A DNA stretch of 64,000 nt from Mycobacterium asiaticum DSM 44297 (GCF_000613245.1 NZ_HG964938.1:444752-508751); one strand, 5' to 3'. Counted from the first letter of the stretch, positions 8,012-16,713 are shown. Numbers and translations are program-made. Notes: generated from the sequence alone by a model not told the origin.

Positions 8012-8794
8012 TCAACGGGTTCCGCGCCGCCGCGATTCCGCCAGGTCCGCCTCGACCAACCGGTCGATCCGACTCCGCAATGTCTCGTAGGTCGCCGGCA
8101 CCGCGTGCTGGAATTCAGCATCGTAGATGTAGTCGCCGTCGGCATCGAGTTGCACCCAAACCAGGAAGTCCTTCGCCCAGTCGACACCCCACGCCCGGGC
8201 GGGCTCGCAGTGCGACTGAATGGTAGCCAGCGCCAAAACGTCGTCATCCCGTACCACGGTCGCTTGTTCCACCGCGGGACGGTCCGCCCGGATCGTGACC
8301 TCGTAGTCGTCGTCGAAGTCGTCGAAGCCGGCGAACTCGGCTGCCGACCCGCGGAAGTAGTTGACGTACTTCGGGATAACGACCTGCGGGCGGGAACCGG
8401 GACCGCTCGGCCGGACCCCTTGCGCAATCGCGGCCGCGATGTCCGGCGGTGACAGTTCAAAGACATCCACTAGGTCTTGGCCGGGCCGCTGGGCCGCAAG
8501 GAAGCCCAACCCTGCGGAACGGCAAGCCGACAATCGAGTGTCTGGGGTGTCGTCGTCGCGGTACAGCACCCGGCACTCCACCCAGACTTCGGCGTGTTCA
8601 TGCGTCTCGATCCAGTGGCGGAAGACCCGTAGGTCACCGTCGTCGAAGCGGGCGGCGACTGATTGGGCGCCGGCGCCGGATTCGCCCGGAACACCTTCGC
8701 GCAGAAGCGGATACGGCAGGAATTCAGCGCCGCGAAGTTCGCATAGCGCATCCAGGTCGGCAAGGTCGATCGTGCCGACCAGCCGGCGGCTCAC
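8012..8794 (-). CDS. EspG-like ESX secretion-associated protein
   Basis: About 260 residues with features of the EspG chaperone family: an N-terminal strand-helix pair (VGTIDLADLDALCELRGAE), the motif YPLLREG, a central ACRSAGLGFLAAQRPGQDLV segment, a run like RPQVVIPKYVNYFRG, and a final helix near TYETLRSRIDRLVEAD. EspG proteins bind PE/PPE-type or related substrates in the cytosol and hand them to ESX machines. The frame runs open to 8968, through the end of the upstream SDR gene; GTG at 8794 (17 bases after that SDR stop) gives the family-like start. It converges on the lipoprotein gene. Assignment rests on pattern recall and should be confirmed by profile search. Confidence 0.55.
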   Translation of the reverse strand: MSRRLVGTIDLADLDALCELRGAEFLPYPLLREGVPGESGAGAQSVAARFDDGDLRVFRHWIETHEHAEVWVECRVLYRDDDTPDTRLSACRSAGLGFLAAQRPGQDLVDVFELSPPDIAAAIAQGVRPSGPGSRPQVVIPKYVNYFRGSAAEFAGFDDFDDDYEVTIRADRPAVEQATVVRDDDVLALATIQSHCEPARAWGVDWAKDFLVWVQLDADGDYIYDAEFQHAVPATYETLRSRIDRLVEADLAESRRRGTR

Positions 8795-8811
8795 CCGATG
8801 GACCCGTGGGC

Positions 8812-9627
8812 TCAGTGTCCCTTGAATTCGTCCATCGAGTTGTATACGCCGACCCGCCGAAGATAGATGTCGCGCAACCGAATCGGCAGCACGGCGCTGA
8901 GCACCTTGTTCATCTTCGACGTCCACGGCATCACCACAAACGGCTGGCCCTTGAGCATCGCCGACCACGTCGCTTCCACGACGTCCTCCTGTTCGAGCAT
9001 CGGAGTGAACAGGATGCCTTTCGCGCCCTCGAACATGCCGGTGTTGATGTAGGTCGGACAGACTGTGGTCACCTTGACGTGTTCATGACCGGCTTGTTCG
9101 AGCTCCAGTCGCACGGAGTCGGAGAATCCGATCGCGGCCCATTTGGAAGCGGCGTATGCGGCCATGCGAGGGATGGCGTTCAGGCCTGCCGAGGACGCGA
9201 TGTTGACGACGCGGCACGGTGTGTTCGATTCGACCATCGCCGGCAGGAATTCGCGAAGTACCAGCATCGGCCCAATGGAGTTGACCTCCATGGTGAGCAG
9301 GAAGTCCCGTGGTGGGTTCTCCCAGAAGTAGCCGTTGCCGCGCACGATGCCGGCGTTGTTGAACAGCACGTGAATCGTCCCGACGCTGGTGCGGGTCCGC
9401 TCGGCGGCCTCGGCCACCACGTCCTGCGAGGTGACGTCGACGGTTTCGTAATGAACCGTGCCCCCCGCCGCTTCCAGCTCGGCCGCTGTTTCCTTCAGTG
9501 CGGCCTCGTTGGCGTCCCAGAGGACCACCGCGGCGGCACCCTCCTTGACCGCCTGGGTGGCGAACAGCTTGCCGAGGCCCATGGCGGCTCCGGTGACTAG
9601 GACGTTGACTCCCTTGACGGACTGCAT
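8812..9627 (-). CDS. Short-chain dehydrogenase/reductase, classical
   Basis: A 271-residue classical SDR: cofactor loop TGAAMGLG (about 12-19), NNAG near residue 91 and the catalytic Ser and YAASK pair near 145 and 158. The long C-terminal tail, with MPWTSKMNKVLSAVLPIRLRD, resembles retinol-dehydrogenase-like SDRs that sit on membranes. After TGAAMGLG the acidic residue in VVLWDANE suggests NAD+ rather than NADP+ preference. ATG at 9627 has a GAGGAG site 7 bases upstream. The EspG-like gene follows after 17 bases on the same strand, though no functional link is evident. Confidence 0.88.
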   Translation of the reverse strand: MQSVKGVNVLVTGAAMGLGKLFATQAVKEGAAAVVLWDANEAALKETAAELEAAGGTVHYETVDVTSQDVVAEAAERTRTSVGTIHVLFNNAGIVRGNGYFWENPPRDFLLTMEVNSIGPMLVLREFLPAMVESNTPCRVVNIASSAGLNAIPRMAAYAASKWAAIGFSDSVRLELEQAGHEHVKVTTVCPTYINTGMFEGAKGILFTPMLEQEDVVEATWSAMLKGQPFVVMPWTSKMNKVLSAVLPIRLRDIYLRRVGVYNSMDEFKGH

Positions 9628-9811
9628 GGCTGTTCTCCTCTAGGCGTCTTCGGTGACGGGATCTGATAGCTCTTATACCCGTTCCGGTACCCCACGAGCG
9701 ACCAGATGTCGCAATCGGAGAAACACGTGCGCGTATCGCCCAGGTGCCCGCGGGTTACTGTGCTGAGGTCGGTCTGAACAAACAAGCCGATTGGACAGTT
9801 GGGCGAAAGTC

Positions 9812-10840
9812 ATGACAGCAGCAACGTCGTCGACACTTGAATCGCGGGTCGGCCACCACTACCAAATGGACGGCACGTACCTGGTCGGCCGCGAAAAGGT
9901 TCGCGAGTACGCCCGCGCGGTGCAGGACTATCACCCCGCGCATTGGGATGTCGCCGCGGCCGCCGAATTGGGATACCCGGAACTGGTGGCGCCGCTGACG
10001 TTCACCTCGGTACCGGGGATGGCATGCAATCGCCGCATGTTCGAATCGGTGGTCGTCGGATACGACACTTACGTGCAAACCGAGGAAGTCTTCGAGCAGC
10101 ACCGCCCGATCGTCGCGGGCGACGAGCTGCACGTCGATGTCGAGCTGACCTCGGTGCGCAGGATCGCCGGCCGCGACCTGATCACCGTGACCAACACTTT
10201 CACCGATGCCGCCGGGGAGCGGGTGCACACCCTGCACACCACGGTCGTCGGCGTCACCGCCGAGGATGTGGACCCCGCGATCAAGTCCGCTGTGCAGAAC
10301 GCGATGATGCATGACTTCAACATCATCGAAATCAGCGAATCCGACGCCACCTATCAGAAGACGGTGCGTCCCGAGGGAGATGTGCACATCTCCGGGGGAA
10401 GCGGAACGCGCACCCCCGGCACGCGGCCCTTCGAGGATGTCCAGGTGGGCGACGAGCTGCCGGTGCACCACGCCCGCTTGTCCCGTGGCGACCTGGTCAA
10501 CTATGCGGGAGTGGCTGGTGACGCCAACCCGATCCACTGGGACGAGAACCTGGCCAAACTGGCCGGGCTGCCGGACGTGATCGCACACGGCATGCTAACG
10601 ATGGGTTTGGGCGCCGGATTCGTCTCCGCCTGGTCGGGCGACCCGGGCGCGGTGACCCGTTACGCGGTGCGCTTGTCGGCTCCCGCGATCGTGTCAGCCG
10701 CCGAGGGCGCCGACATCGAATTCAACGGCCGGGTCAAATCGCTGGACCCCGACGCCCGCACCGGCGTCATCGTGGTCGGCGCGAAGTCGGCGGGGAAGAA
10801 GATCTTCGGTCTAGCGACGGTTGACATCCGGTTCAGCTGA
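9812..10840 (+). CDS. Fused HadA/HadB-type (3R)-hydroxyacyl dehydratase
   Basis: A 342-residue double hotdog protein. The N-terminal half is HadA-like (structural, substrate-binding; KVREYARAVQDYHPAHWD and ELVAPLTF) and the C-terminal half is a MaoC/HadB-like hydratase with the catalytic pair Asp237 and His242 in GDANPIHWD. In M. tuberculosis HadA and HadB are separate proteins of the FAS-II mycolic acid pathway; here they are one chain, a type also known in mycobacteria. It would dehydrate 3-hydroxyacyl-ACP or -CoA. The frame starts at a TTG at 9791, but ATG at 9812 begins where homology to HadA begins. Confidence 0.85.
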   Translation: MTAATSSTLESRVGHHYQMDGTYLVGREKVREYARAVQDYHPAHWDVAAAAELGYPELVAPLTFTSVPGMACNRRMFESVVVGYDTYVQTEEVFEQHRPIVAGDELHVDVELTSVRRIAGRDLITVTNTFTDAAGERVHTLHTTVVGVTAEDVDPAIKSAVQNAMMHDFNIIEISESDATYQKTVRPEGDVHISGGSGTRTPGTRPFEDVQVGDELPVHHARLSRGDLVNYAGVAGDANPIHWDENLAKLAGLPDVIAHGMLTMGLGAGFVSAWSGDPGAVTRYAVRLSAPAIVSAAEGADIEFNGRVKSLDPDARTGVIVVGAKSAGKKIFGLATVDIRFS

Positions 10841-10931
10841 GTCGGCCAGCATCGCATCGACACCGGGGAGTTACCCTATATCCCTTCGTTGAACGAGTGG
10901 CCGGAGCACTCAGAGCACAACGGCGCCGGAT

Positions 10932-11906
10932 CTAGCCGGCGGCCCGAATCTCGTTGCGGTGCAGCGCAAGCCAGTCGCGGAAAGACTGCAACTCCGGGTT
11001 GATTTCGCGCACCTGAGCCAGATCGCGGTCGCCGACGAAACGGGCAGAATTCTCGGCGTAGTACTGGAACATGTTTCCCATTTCGACCGCGCCGGGAAAT
11101 CCCTGCGTTCGAAATTCGTCCCAGCTGGGCGGTTCGTAGCTGACGGTTTCGCCCAACACCTCGCTCAACGCTGACGCGTATTCCTGACCGGTGAGGTGGT
11201 CGCCGGCGATGCTGAGGGTCTGGCCGAGGTAAGCTCCGCCGCGCGCGAAAAGTTGCAGCGCCGTCTTGCCGATGTCGCCGACGGCGATACCCGACAAGCG
11301 TTGGTCTGCCATCGGCAGCGTCAGCCGGAGTCGACCGTCGTCTCCTCGCACCGGGGCAAACGCGTCGGTGAAGCCCTCGAAGAACAGGGTGGTGCGCAGG
11401 AATGTGGTCGGCACGTCGTACTCGCGGAAGAACTCGTCCGCCTCGGCCTTAGCGTCGAAGTGCGGCACCTTGAATCGCTCGTCGACGGTCGGCACGCGGT
11501 CGTCATCGCCGAAGTAGTCACGCGTGTCCTCCAGGGTCGACCAGATGACGTGCTCCACGCCGGCCTGCTTGGCCGCGAGCGCGGCCGTGTCGGCCTGCGC
11601 CAGCTCCCTGTCGGCTCGCGTCCGCGCGCCCTCGTCCTCCGCCGACAAGGGGGCCCAGTAGTTGGTGACGATGAACGCCCCGTGCGCGCCCTCGAACGCG
11701 CTACGCAGGCTTGCACCGTCGTCGAGGTCGGCGGCCACCACCTCGGCACCCGCGTTTGCCCAGTCCCGGGCGGCGCCGGACTGTGGGTTGCGCGTCAGCG
11801 CGCGCACGCCGAACCGGCCATGCGGATCGCCGAGGATTGCCTTGACCAGGCCGCCACCTTGGGATCCGGTCGCCCCCACCACTGCAATCAGCTTCTTCGA
11901 TGTCAT
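10932..11906 (-). CDS. NmrA-like NAD(P)-binding protein
   Basis: A 324-residue atypical SDR of the NmrA/HSCARG group. The N-terminus has the Rossmann glycine motif VVGATGSQGGG (about residues 8-18). The group lacks a reliable YxxxK catalytic pair; many members sense the NADP+/NADPH ratio instead of catalysing a reaction. The start at ATG 11906 has a strong AGGAGG 6 bases upstream. The gene is divergent from a MarR regulator, with two identical-type palindromes between them, so its expression is probably controlled by that protein. Confidence 0.88.
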   Translation of the reverse strand: MTSKKLIAVVGATGSQGGGLVKAILGDPHGRFGVRALTRNPQSGAARDWANAGAEVVAADLDDGASLRSAFEGAHGAFIVTNYWAPLSAEDEGARTRADRELAQADTAALAAKQAGVEHVIWSTLEDTRDYFGDDDRVPTVDERFKVPHFDAKAEADEFFREYDVPTTFLRTTLFFEGFTDAFAPVRGDDGRLRLTLPMADQRLSGIAVGDIGKTALQLFARGGAYLGQTLSIAGDHLTGQEYASALSEVLGETVSYEPPSWDEFRTQGFPGAVEMGNMFQYYAENSARFVGDRDLAQVREINPELQSFRDWLALHRNEIRAAG

Positions 11907-11919
11907 GTTTTTGCCTCCT

Positions 11920-11972
11920 GGTTGATGTGTCAACCCAATCGACGGTATGCGCTATGGGTTGATATGTCAACC
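11920..11972. promoter_or_regulatory. Two MarR operator palindromes
   Basis: Two copies of GGTTGA-N4-TCAACC, at 11920-11935 and 11957-11972, centred 37 bases apart. The first overlaps the region just before the NmrA Shine-Dalgarno; the second lies 21 bases before the MarR start at 11994. Paired dyads in a divergent promoter fit MarR autoregulation and repression of the NmrA-like gene. Confidence 0.8.
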
Positions 11973-11993
11973 TGGGCGAGTAGGCTGACGACC

Positions 11994-12476
11994 ATGGCCG
12001 AGCGCTGGCACCTAAACAAGGACGAGCAGATCGCTTGGCGCAGCTTCGTCGACATGCACCATCTGCTGGAGCGACACCTTGCGCGATGCCTGCAGCGCGA
12101 GTTCGGTCTGTCGGATTCGGACTTCGAGATCTTGGTGAACCTCTCCGAGGCACCGGGTGGCCGAATGCGCGCCTACGAGCTTGGCAGGGCCACGATGTGG
12201 GAGAAGAGCCGACTGTCCCACCACCTCAGCCGGATGGAGAAGCGCGGACTGGTCAGGCGCGAGATCGATCCGGCCGCTGATCCGCGCTATCCGCAGATCG
12301 TGCTGATGCCGGCTGGCCGCTCCGCTATCGAGTCGGCGGCTCCCGCGAACGCCGCCCGGGTGCGGGAGCTGTTCATCGACGTGCTGGGGCCGGAGCGTCT
12401 GGCGGTTTTCCGGCAGGCGGCCCAAGACGTCCTGGCCGCTGTCGAGGAACAATGCGAGGACTCGTCTGACGAATGA
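11994..12476 (+). CDS. MarR-family transcriptional regulator
   Basis: A 160-residue MarR winged-helix dimer. Helix-turn-helix in MRAYELGRATMWEKSRLSHH with the wing in REIDPAADPRYPQIVLMPAG. An upstream in-frame ATG at 11964 lies inside the right-hand operator palindrome, so ATG at 11994 is taken. The family binds small aromatic ligands and releases DNA on binding. It is divergent from the NmrA-like gene and the dyads between them are its likely targets. Confidence 0.88.
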   Translation: MAERWHLNKDEQIAWRSFVDMHHLLERHLARCLQREFGLSDSDFEILVNLSEAPGGRMRAYELGRATMWEKSRLSHHLSRMEKRGLVRREIDPAADPRYPQIVLMPAGRSAIESAAPANAARVRELFIDVLGPERLAVFRQAAQDVLAAVEEQCEDSSDE

Positions 12477-12550
12477 GGTTGCCGCGGTGAGTTTGCCCGC
12501 GCTCGGAAGTCAAAGTTCCCGACCGCACTGACTCAAACCGGGAGCAAGGC

Positions 12551-13192
12551 ATGGGCCTGATTCACATCGAGCTGTTCGCGACCCTAGACCTCGTCGGGCA
12601 GGCGCCCGGCGGTCCCGAGGAGGACCCGACCGGGTTCCCGTTCGGCGGCTGGCAGGCGCCCCTGATGGACGAGGTTGCCGGCGCGCAGGTTGGTGCCACG
12701 TACGAGGGCACCGACGCGCTACTGCTGGGTCGGCGGACGTACGACATCTTCGCCGCATACTGGCCGCACCAGGAAGGCGGCGAGGACAGCGGGATCGCGG
12801 CGCTGTTCAATCGGGTGCCGAAGTATGTGGCTTCGCGCGGGCGGCCGAACCTCTCGTGGCACGGATCTACTCTGCTCGGCGCGGACCTGGCCGCCGCGGT
12901 ACGCGATATCCGTGATCGGCACGAGCACATCAAGGTCGTCGGCAGCCTGGACTTGGTACAAACGTTGTTGCGCGAGAGGCTTTTTGACCGAATTGACCTA
13001 TGGCTGCACCCGCTTATGCTCGGCGTCGGTAAGAAGGTGTTCGGCGGCGGCACGGTACCCACCAACCTCACCCTTCTCGAACCGCCCGCGGCCAGCGGGA
13101 AAGGCACGGTCCTATTGCGCTATGGCTTGGCCGAGGGCATCCCCGCCACCGGTGACATGAGTGCGCCCGATCGTGGGCTTGGGCGCGATTAA
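12551..13192 (+). CDS. RibD C-terminal/dihydrofolate-reductase-like protein
   Basis: A 213-residue protein of the RibD_C superfamily (fold of DHFR and of the reductase half of RibD). Seen: N-terminal strand HIELFATLDLVGQ, the substrate-loop helix DALLLGRRTYDIFAAYWPHQ, and the NADPH-loop motifs KVVGSLDLVQTLL and HPLMLGVGKKVF. It is a stand-alone paralogue, not part of a riboflavin operon, so the natural substrate is unknown. GGGAG 6 bases before ATG 12551 supports the start. Confidence 0.85.
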   Translation: MGLIHIELFATLDLVGQAPGGPEEDPTGFPFGGWQAPLMDEVAGAQVGATYEGTDALLLGRRTYDIFAAYWPHQEGGEDSGIAALFNRVPKYVASRGRPNLSWHGSTLLGADLAAAVRDIRDRHEHIKVVGSLDLVQTLLRERLFDRIDLWLHPLMLGVGKKVFGGGTVPTNLTLLEPPAASGKGTVLLRYGLAEGIPATGDMSAPDRGLGRD

Positions 13193-13208
13193 GCGGTTGC
13201 TATGCGCC

Positions 13209-13235
13209 GCAATAGGCTGCAGGACAAGCTATTGC
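13209..13235. terminator. Hairpin between convergent genes
   Basis: GCAATAG at 13209-13215 and its exact reverse complement CTATTGC at 13229-13235 form a 7-bp stem with a 13-base loop, between the convergent RibD_C and DUF4262 genes. There is no T-tract, so it may be a weak bidirectional terminator. Confidence 0.4.
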
Positions 13236-13263
13236 GTAACGTCGCGCCGAGACGTCTCGATTC

Positions 13264-13737
13264 TCACTCCGTCAGCGGAGTGCGGATGCCCAGCACCGGC
13301 TGCCGGCGTCGCCCGTGGCTCCACCCGCGATCCCACGGCCAGCGGCGCCGATCGTCGGTCCAGACCAGCTGAAATGCGCGGAGGGGCGGCTCACACAACC
13401 GGACCGCGAATTTCAGGTGCACATCTGGGTTTTCGACCTCGACCACTTCGAGCAGGAATTCTCCCTGGTAATCGATGTGGACGGCGGGCTGCAGGACCAT
13501 GCCGTCATCAACGATCTGGTGTGCGATCGAATTCAAGATGCGCGTTGACCGTTGCGGAAGCATCCCGGTGATCAGCAATTCGGGCAGACCCCGATCAGTC
13601 AGCCCGATCGTGTACGCAAACGGCCGTGCGTCGTGCTCGACGTACTGCACCACCCAACCGTGATCCGCGATGATGTCGCGCAACTCATCCAGGTAATCGT
13701 CGATGGTGCCGTGGGGGTTGTCGCACTGCCAGCACAT
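13264..13737 (-). CDS. DUF4262 domain protein
   Basis: A 157-residue protein of unknown function with the family signature: CWQCDNPHGTIDDYLDEL at the start, GWVVQYVEHDARPFAYTIGL and GLPELLITG in the centre, and an acidic strand LLEVVEVENPDVH. The C-terminal part, with FQLVWTDDRRRWPWDRG, is also typical. The frame is open to 13896, but the Shine-Dalgarno-like GAAGGG and the family start point to ATG at 13737. It is convergent with the gene at 12551 and lies downstream of an SDR. Confidence 0.8.
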   Translation of the reverse strand: MCWQCDNPHGTIDDYLDELRDIIADHGWVVQYVEHDARPFAYTIGLTDRGLPELLITGMLPQRSTRILNSIAHQIVDDGMVLQPAVHIDYQGEFLLEVVEVENPDVHLKFAVRLCEPPLRAFQLVWTDDRRRWPWDRGWSHGRRRQPVLGIRTPLTE

Positions 13738-13861
13738 ATCCCACCACCCTTCTCTCGTAGTTACGAGCAAGGGTGCCCCGACCCACTGACATCGGCCGAT
13801 CCCGGCAGCGGGCCCGTCTCGGGACTTACTGGCTGCCGGACGGTCGAATAGCAGCGGCAAT

Positions 13862-14647
13862 CTACTTCGGGGGCATCCGGATTCCGCCGTCGACACGAAC
13901 GACTTCAGCGTTCATGTACGAGTTGGTGATCAACTCGATGACCATGGATGCCAATTCGTCGGGCTTGCCCAGGCGGTGCGGAAAGAGCACGGATTCACCC
14001 AGTTTCGCTTTGAAGGCCTCCGAATGTTCGCCTTCGCCGTAGATCGGGGTGTCAATAAGGCCGGGCGCCACGGTGTTGACGCGTATACCGACCGCGGACA
14101 AGTCGCGTGCAACCGGCAGGGTCAATCCGACGACGCCGCCCTTGGAGGAAGAATAGGCGGCTTGGCCGATCTGGCCGTCGAAGGCGGCGACGCTGGTCAT
14201 GTTCACGATCGCACCGCGTTCACCGGTCTCGGTCGGCTCGTTCCGGCTCATCGCCGTGGCGGCCAGCCGGATGCAGTCGAACGTACCGACCAGGTTGATC
14301 GCGAGCACCTTCTTGTACGCGTCCAGGTTGTGCGCAGAGGCGAACTCACCGTCCTTGCCGATCGTGCGCTGTGCCCAGCCCACGCCGGCCGAGTTCACCA
14401 GTGCCCGTAACGGGCCGAGGTCGGTTGCGGTGTTGACAGCGTCTTCGATCTGTTCGGTGTTCGTTACGTCGACGTTGACGAACACGCCGCCGATCTCGTG
14501 TGCGAGTTCCCGGCCTCGTTCGGCCTGCAGGTCGGCGACGACGACTCGGGCACCCTTGGCGGCGAGTTGGCGGGCGGTGGCGGCTCCGATCCCGGACGCC
14601 CCTCCGGTGACGATTGCGCTAGCTCCGTTGATATCCACGGTCTGCAC
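13862..14647 (-). CDS. SDR-family 3-hydroxyacyl-CoA dehydrogenase-like protein
   Basis: A 261-residue classical SDR resembling the HSD17B10 (type II hydroxyacyl-CoA dehydrogenase) group: TGGASGIG cofactor loop, NSAG near residue 86, catalytic YSSSK near 168, and the NAD-selective aspartate in VVVADLQAE. The C-terminus ends ELITNSYMNAEVVRVDGG, the usual SDR dimer strand. It probably oxidises short 3-hydroxyacyl-CoA or related alcohols. A TetR gene lies 60 bases upstream on the same strand. Confidence 0.85.
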   Translation of the reverse strand: MQTVDINGASAIVTGGASGIGAATARQLAAKGARVVVADLQAERGRELAHEIGGVFVNVDVTNTEQIEDAVNTATDLGPLRALVNSAGVGWAQRTIGKDGEFASAHNLDAYKKVLAINLVGTFDCIRLAATAMSRNEPTETGERGAIVNMTSVAAFDGQIGQAAYSSSKGGVVGLTLPVARDLSAVGIRVNTVAPGLIDTPIYGEGEHSEAFKAKLGESVLFPHRLGKPDELASMVIELITNSYMNAEVVRVDGGIRMPPK

Positions 14648-14706
14648 AGTACGTGACCCACCGATGCCGTCCGTGAGGCGATCGAAGGCTGGCAGTGGCG
14701 CGCGGT

Positions 14707-15369
14707 TCAGGCCTCACGCACCGCTGGTCGCCGCGCCTTGGATTGCTTCGGTTTGTAGGTCTCAAGGTAGGCGGTGAGGAGTCGACGCGCCTCATCGATC
14801 GTTGTGTCATCGCCTGTCGGTGATAGCCGGAATGCAACGTCGAATAGGCGGTTGCCGGCCTCGAACGCCAGCTGCACGACGAACTCGGGGGTATCGGAGC
14901 CAATGAGGTTGCGGTCGAGGAGCAAGCCCCAAAACCGCCGGGCTTGCATCTCGTCGAAGGTGCGCGCCAATGCGCTAAGGGTCGGGCTGCGGCCCGCAAA
15001 CCAGAGCTGAAGGAAGTCGCGGTGTTCGCGGAAGTAGGCGACGTAGGGGTCGATGACCGCGTCGATGGCGTCGCGCAGTGTGCGCAGCTTGGTGTTGTCC
15101 GCGACCGTGGACAGCTCAGCCTCGAGCTCGCGCAGGTGGCGCCGTGCCAGTTCCGCATCGACCTGGTGTCGGTCGGAGAAATAGTGATACAGCGATGCAG
15201 TTGGGATGCCAGCCCGCTCACCGGCCGCTTTCAGCGTGGCCGCCTCGTAGCCCTGCTCGCTTAGCAGCGCTGAGGCGGCATCAAGAATTGCCTGCACCCG
15301 CTCTCGCCCACGTCGCTGCACCACCGGCCGACGTGACGAGACGTCGCCCGCCGCGGCTTTTTCGAACAC
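14707..15369 (-). CDS. TetR-family transcriptional regulator
   Basis: A 220-residue TetR regulator: N-terminal HTH from VQAILDAASALLSEQGYEAATLKAAGERAGIPTASLYHYFSD (recognition helix around residues 50-60), then an all-helical ligand domain. It is divergent from the saccharopine-dehydrogenase-like/amine-oxidase pair and precedes the SDR at 13862, so either may be its target. A TCGAATTCGA palindrome lies in the divergent region. Confidence 0.87.
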   Translation of the reverse strand: MFEKAAAGDVSSRRPVVQRRGRERVQAILDAASALLSEQGYEAATLKAAGERAGIPTASLYHYFSDRHQVDAELARRHLRELEAELSTVADNTKLRTLRDAIDAVIDPYVAYFREHRDFLQLWFAGRSPTLSALARTFDEMQARRFWGLLLDRNLIGSDTPEFVVQLAFEAGNRLFDVAFRLSPTGDDTTIDEARRLLTAYLETYKPKQSKARRPAVREA

Positions 15370-15418
15370 GAGTCGAGATCGTATCAGACGTTGACAGCGT
15401 GCCGGTCCTATGAAAGAG

Positions 15419-15428
15419 TCGAATTCGA
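15419..15428. promoter_or_regulatory. Candidate TetR operator
   Basis: Perfect 10-bp palindrome TCGAATTCGA, in the 92-base divergent region between the TetR gene (start 15369) and the gene at 15462. The short length makes this a tentative site. Confidence 0.35.
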
Positions 15429-15461
15429 ATCGAGTTTGGTTACTGGAAGGACAGGTGCGAC

Positions 15462-16700
15462 GTGGCTACGAAAAAGGTGGTCTTCATCGGGGCGGCTGGT
15501 GAGATGTGCCGGGTCGCCGTCGAGGCGCTGGCCAAGGCGCCAACCGATCTGAACTTCGTCCTGAGCGACATCAGACCCGAGCTGGTAGAACCCCTGGCCA
15601 GGAAGTTGGATGGTCGCGCTACGGCGCAGCAACTCGACCTCTACGATGCAGACGCGCTACGCGCCACGATTGCCGGGGCATCGCTCGTCATCCTCGGCGC
15701 TGGTCCGTACGTCCGCACTTCCGCCCCGGTCATCGAGGCGTGTCTAGAACTCAAGATCCCGTATCTCGACTACGACGACGATGTCGAGAGCACCGAGCAT
15801 GCACTCTCTCTCGATGGCAGAGCCAAGCAGGCGGGCATCCCGATCTATGTCGGGTGCGGCGCTTCACCAGGCATGTCCAACGTCATGGCCGTCGATGCTG
15901 CCGACGATCTCGACACCGTCGAGCGGATCGACCTGTGCTGGCTCGTCGGCGAGGAACGACCGAATGTCGGGCGAGCAGTCCTGGAGCACATGCTGTCCAT
16001 CTCGGCCGGTGACTGTGAAACCTGGGACCACGGCGCCCGCACCGTTCACGAGTCCTTCCTGCCGGCGGGCACGTTTCCAATCCTGGCGGATCAGGAAGAG
16101 GTTCTCCTCTACGAGACAGCTCACCCCGAGCCGGTTACGCTGCCGCGCAAGTACTTCCAGGCATCACGCATCCGCTGCGTCGGAGGCTTGGACCCGGCCC
16201 CGATGAACGGCCTCTTCCGCGGTGTCGCTCTCGCCATCCAGAACGGCGAGATTTCGATGCAGGATGGCGTGGACTTCGTCTTCAGCGTCGCCACAGGAGG
16301 GCTGGGATCGGCCGCCGGCTGGAAGCACGCCCTCAACGGGATGCGCGCACAGATCCGTCGGAGCGAGATCAGCCGCGGCGAGATGCTCAAGTTTTTCGTC
16401 TTGTCGGCGGCGCGTCGCCGCTACCCCTACCGGGGCGGGCTACTGGTTCAGGTCCACGGCCTGCGGGACGGCAAGCCCGCGGTGTCGAGCCGGCGCACGC
16501 GCATGGCCGACGGCAACGTCATGAACAACATGGGAGGCATGACCGGCACGCCATGTGCCGCGTTCGCGCTGCTCGCTCTGGACGACGCCGAGCAGCGCAC
16601 GGGCGCTTTCGCGCCGGAGGACTGGGCCGATCCCAAGAAGTTCTACGACGCTCTCGAGGCGGTGGGCGTCCCGCGTGACCAGATCGTCGAATCGCTCTGA
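15462..16700 (+). CDS. Saccharopine dehydrogenase NADP-binding-domain protein
   Basis: A 412-residue protein beginning with a Rossmann strand (KKVVFIGAAGEMCRVAVEAL, residues 4-23), then LVILGAGPYVRTSAPVIEACLE and YLDYDDDVESTEHAL, as in saccharopine dehydrogenase-like reductases. The C-terminal domain carries the family's mixed alpha/beta fold. GTG at 15462 is used; a GGAAGG site lies 11 bases upstream. It ends 13 bases before the amine oxidase gene, so the two form an operon. A joint role in amino-acid or amine metabolism is plausible but not shown. Confidence 0.8.
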   Translation: MATKKVVFIGAAGEMCRVAVEALAKAPTDLNFVLSDIRPELVEPLARKLDGRATAQQLDLYDADALRATIAGASLVILGAGPYVRTSAPVIEACLELKIPYLDYDDDVESTEHALSLDGRAKQAGIPIYVGCGASPGMSNVMAVDAADDLDTVERIDLCWLVGEERPNVGRAVLEHMLSISAGDCETWDHGARTVHESFLPAGTFPILADQEEVLLYETAHPEPVTLPRKYFQASRIRCVGGLDPAPMNGLFRGVALAIQNGEISMQDGVDFVFSVATGGLGSAAGWKHALNGMRAQIRRSEISRGEMLKFFVLSAARRRYPYRGGLLVQVHGLRDGKPAVSSRRTRMADGNVMNNMGGMTGTPCAAFALLALDDAEQRTGAFAPEDWADPKKFYDALEAVGVPRDQIVESL

Positions 16701-16713
16701 AGGAAGCCTGTGC

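Noticed and set aside
10924..10941. CGCCGG/CCGGCG hairpin at the NmrA 3' end as a terminator
   Set aside because: The 6-bp stem overlaps the stop codon, has no T-tract and is expected in GC-rich DNA.
15391..15414. TTGACA at 15391 with TATGAA as a sigma-A promoter
   Set aside because: The gap is only 12 bases, too short for a -35/-10 pair.
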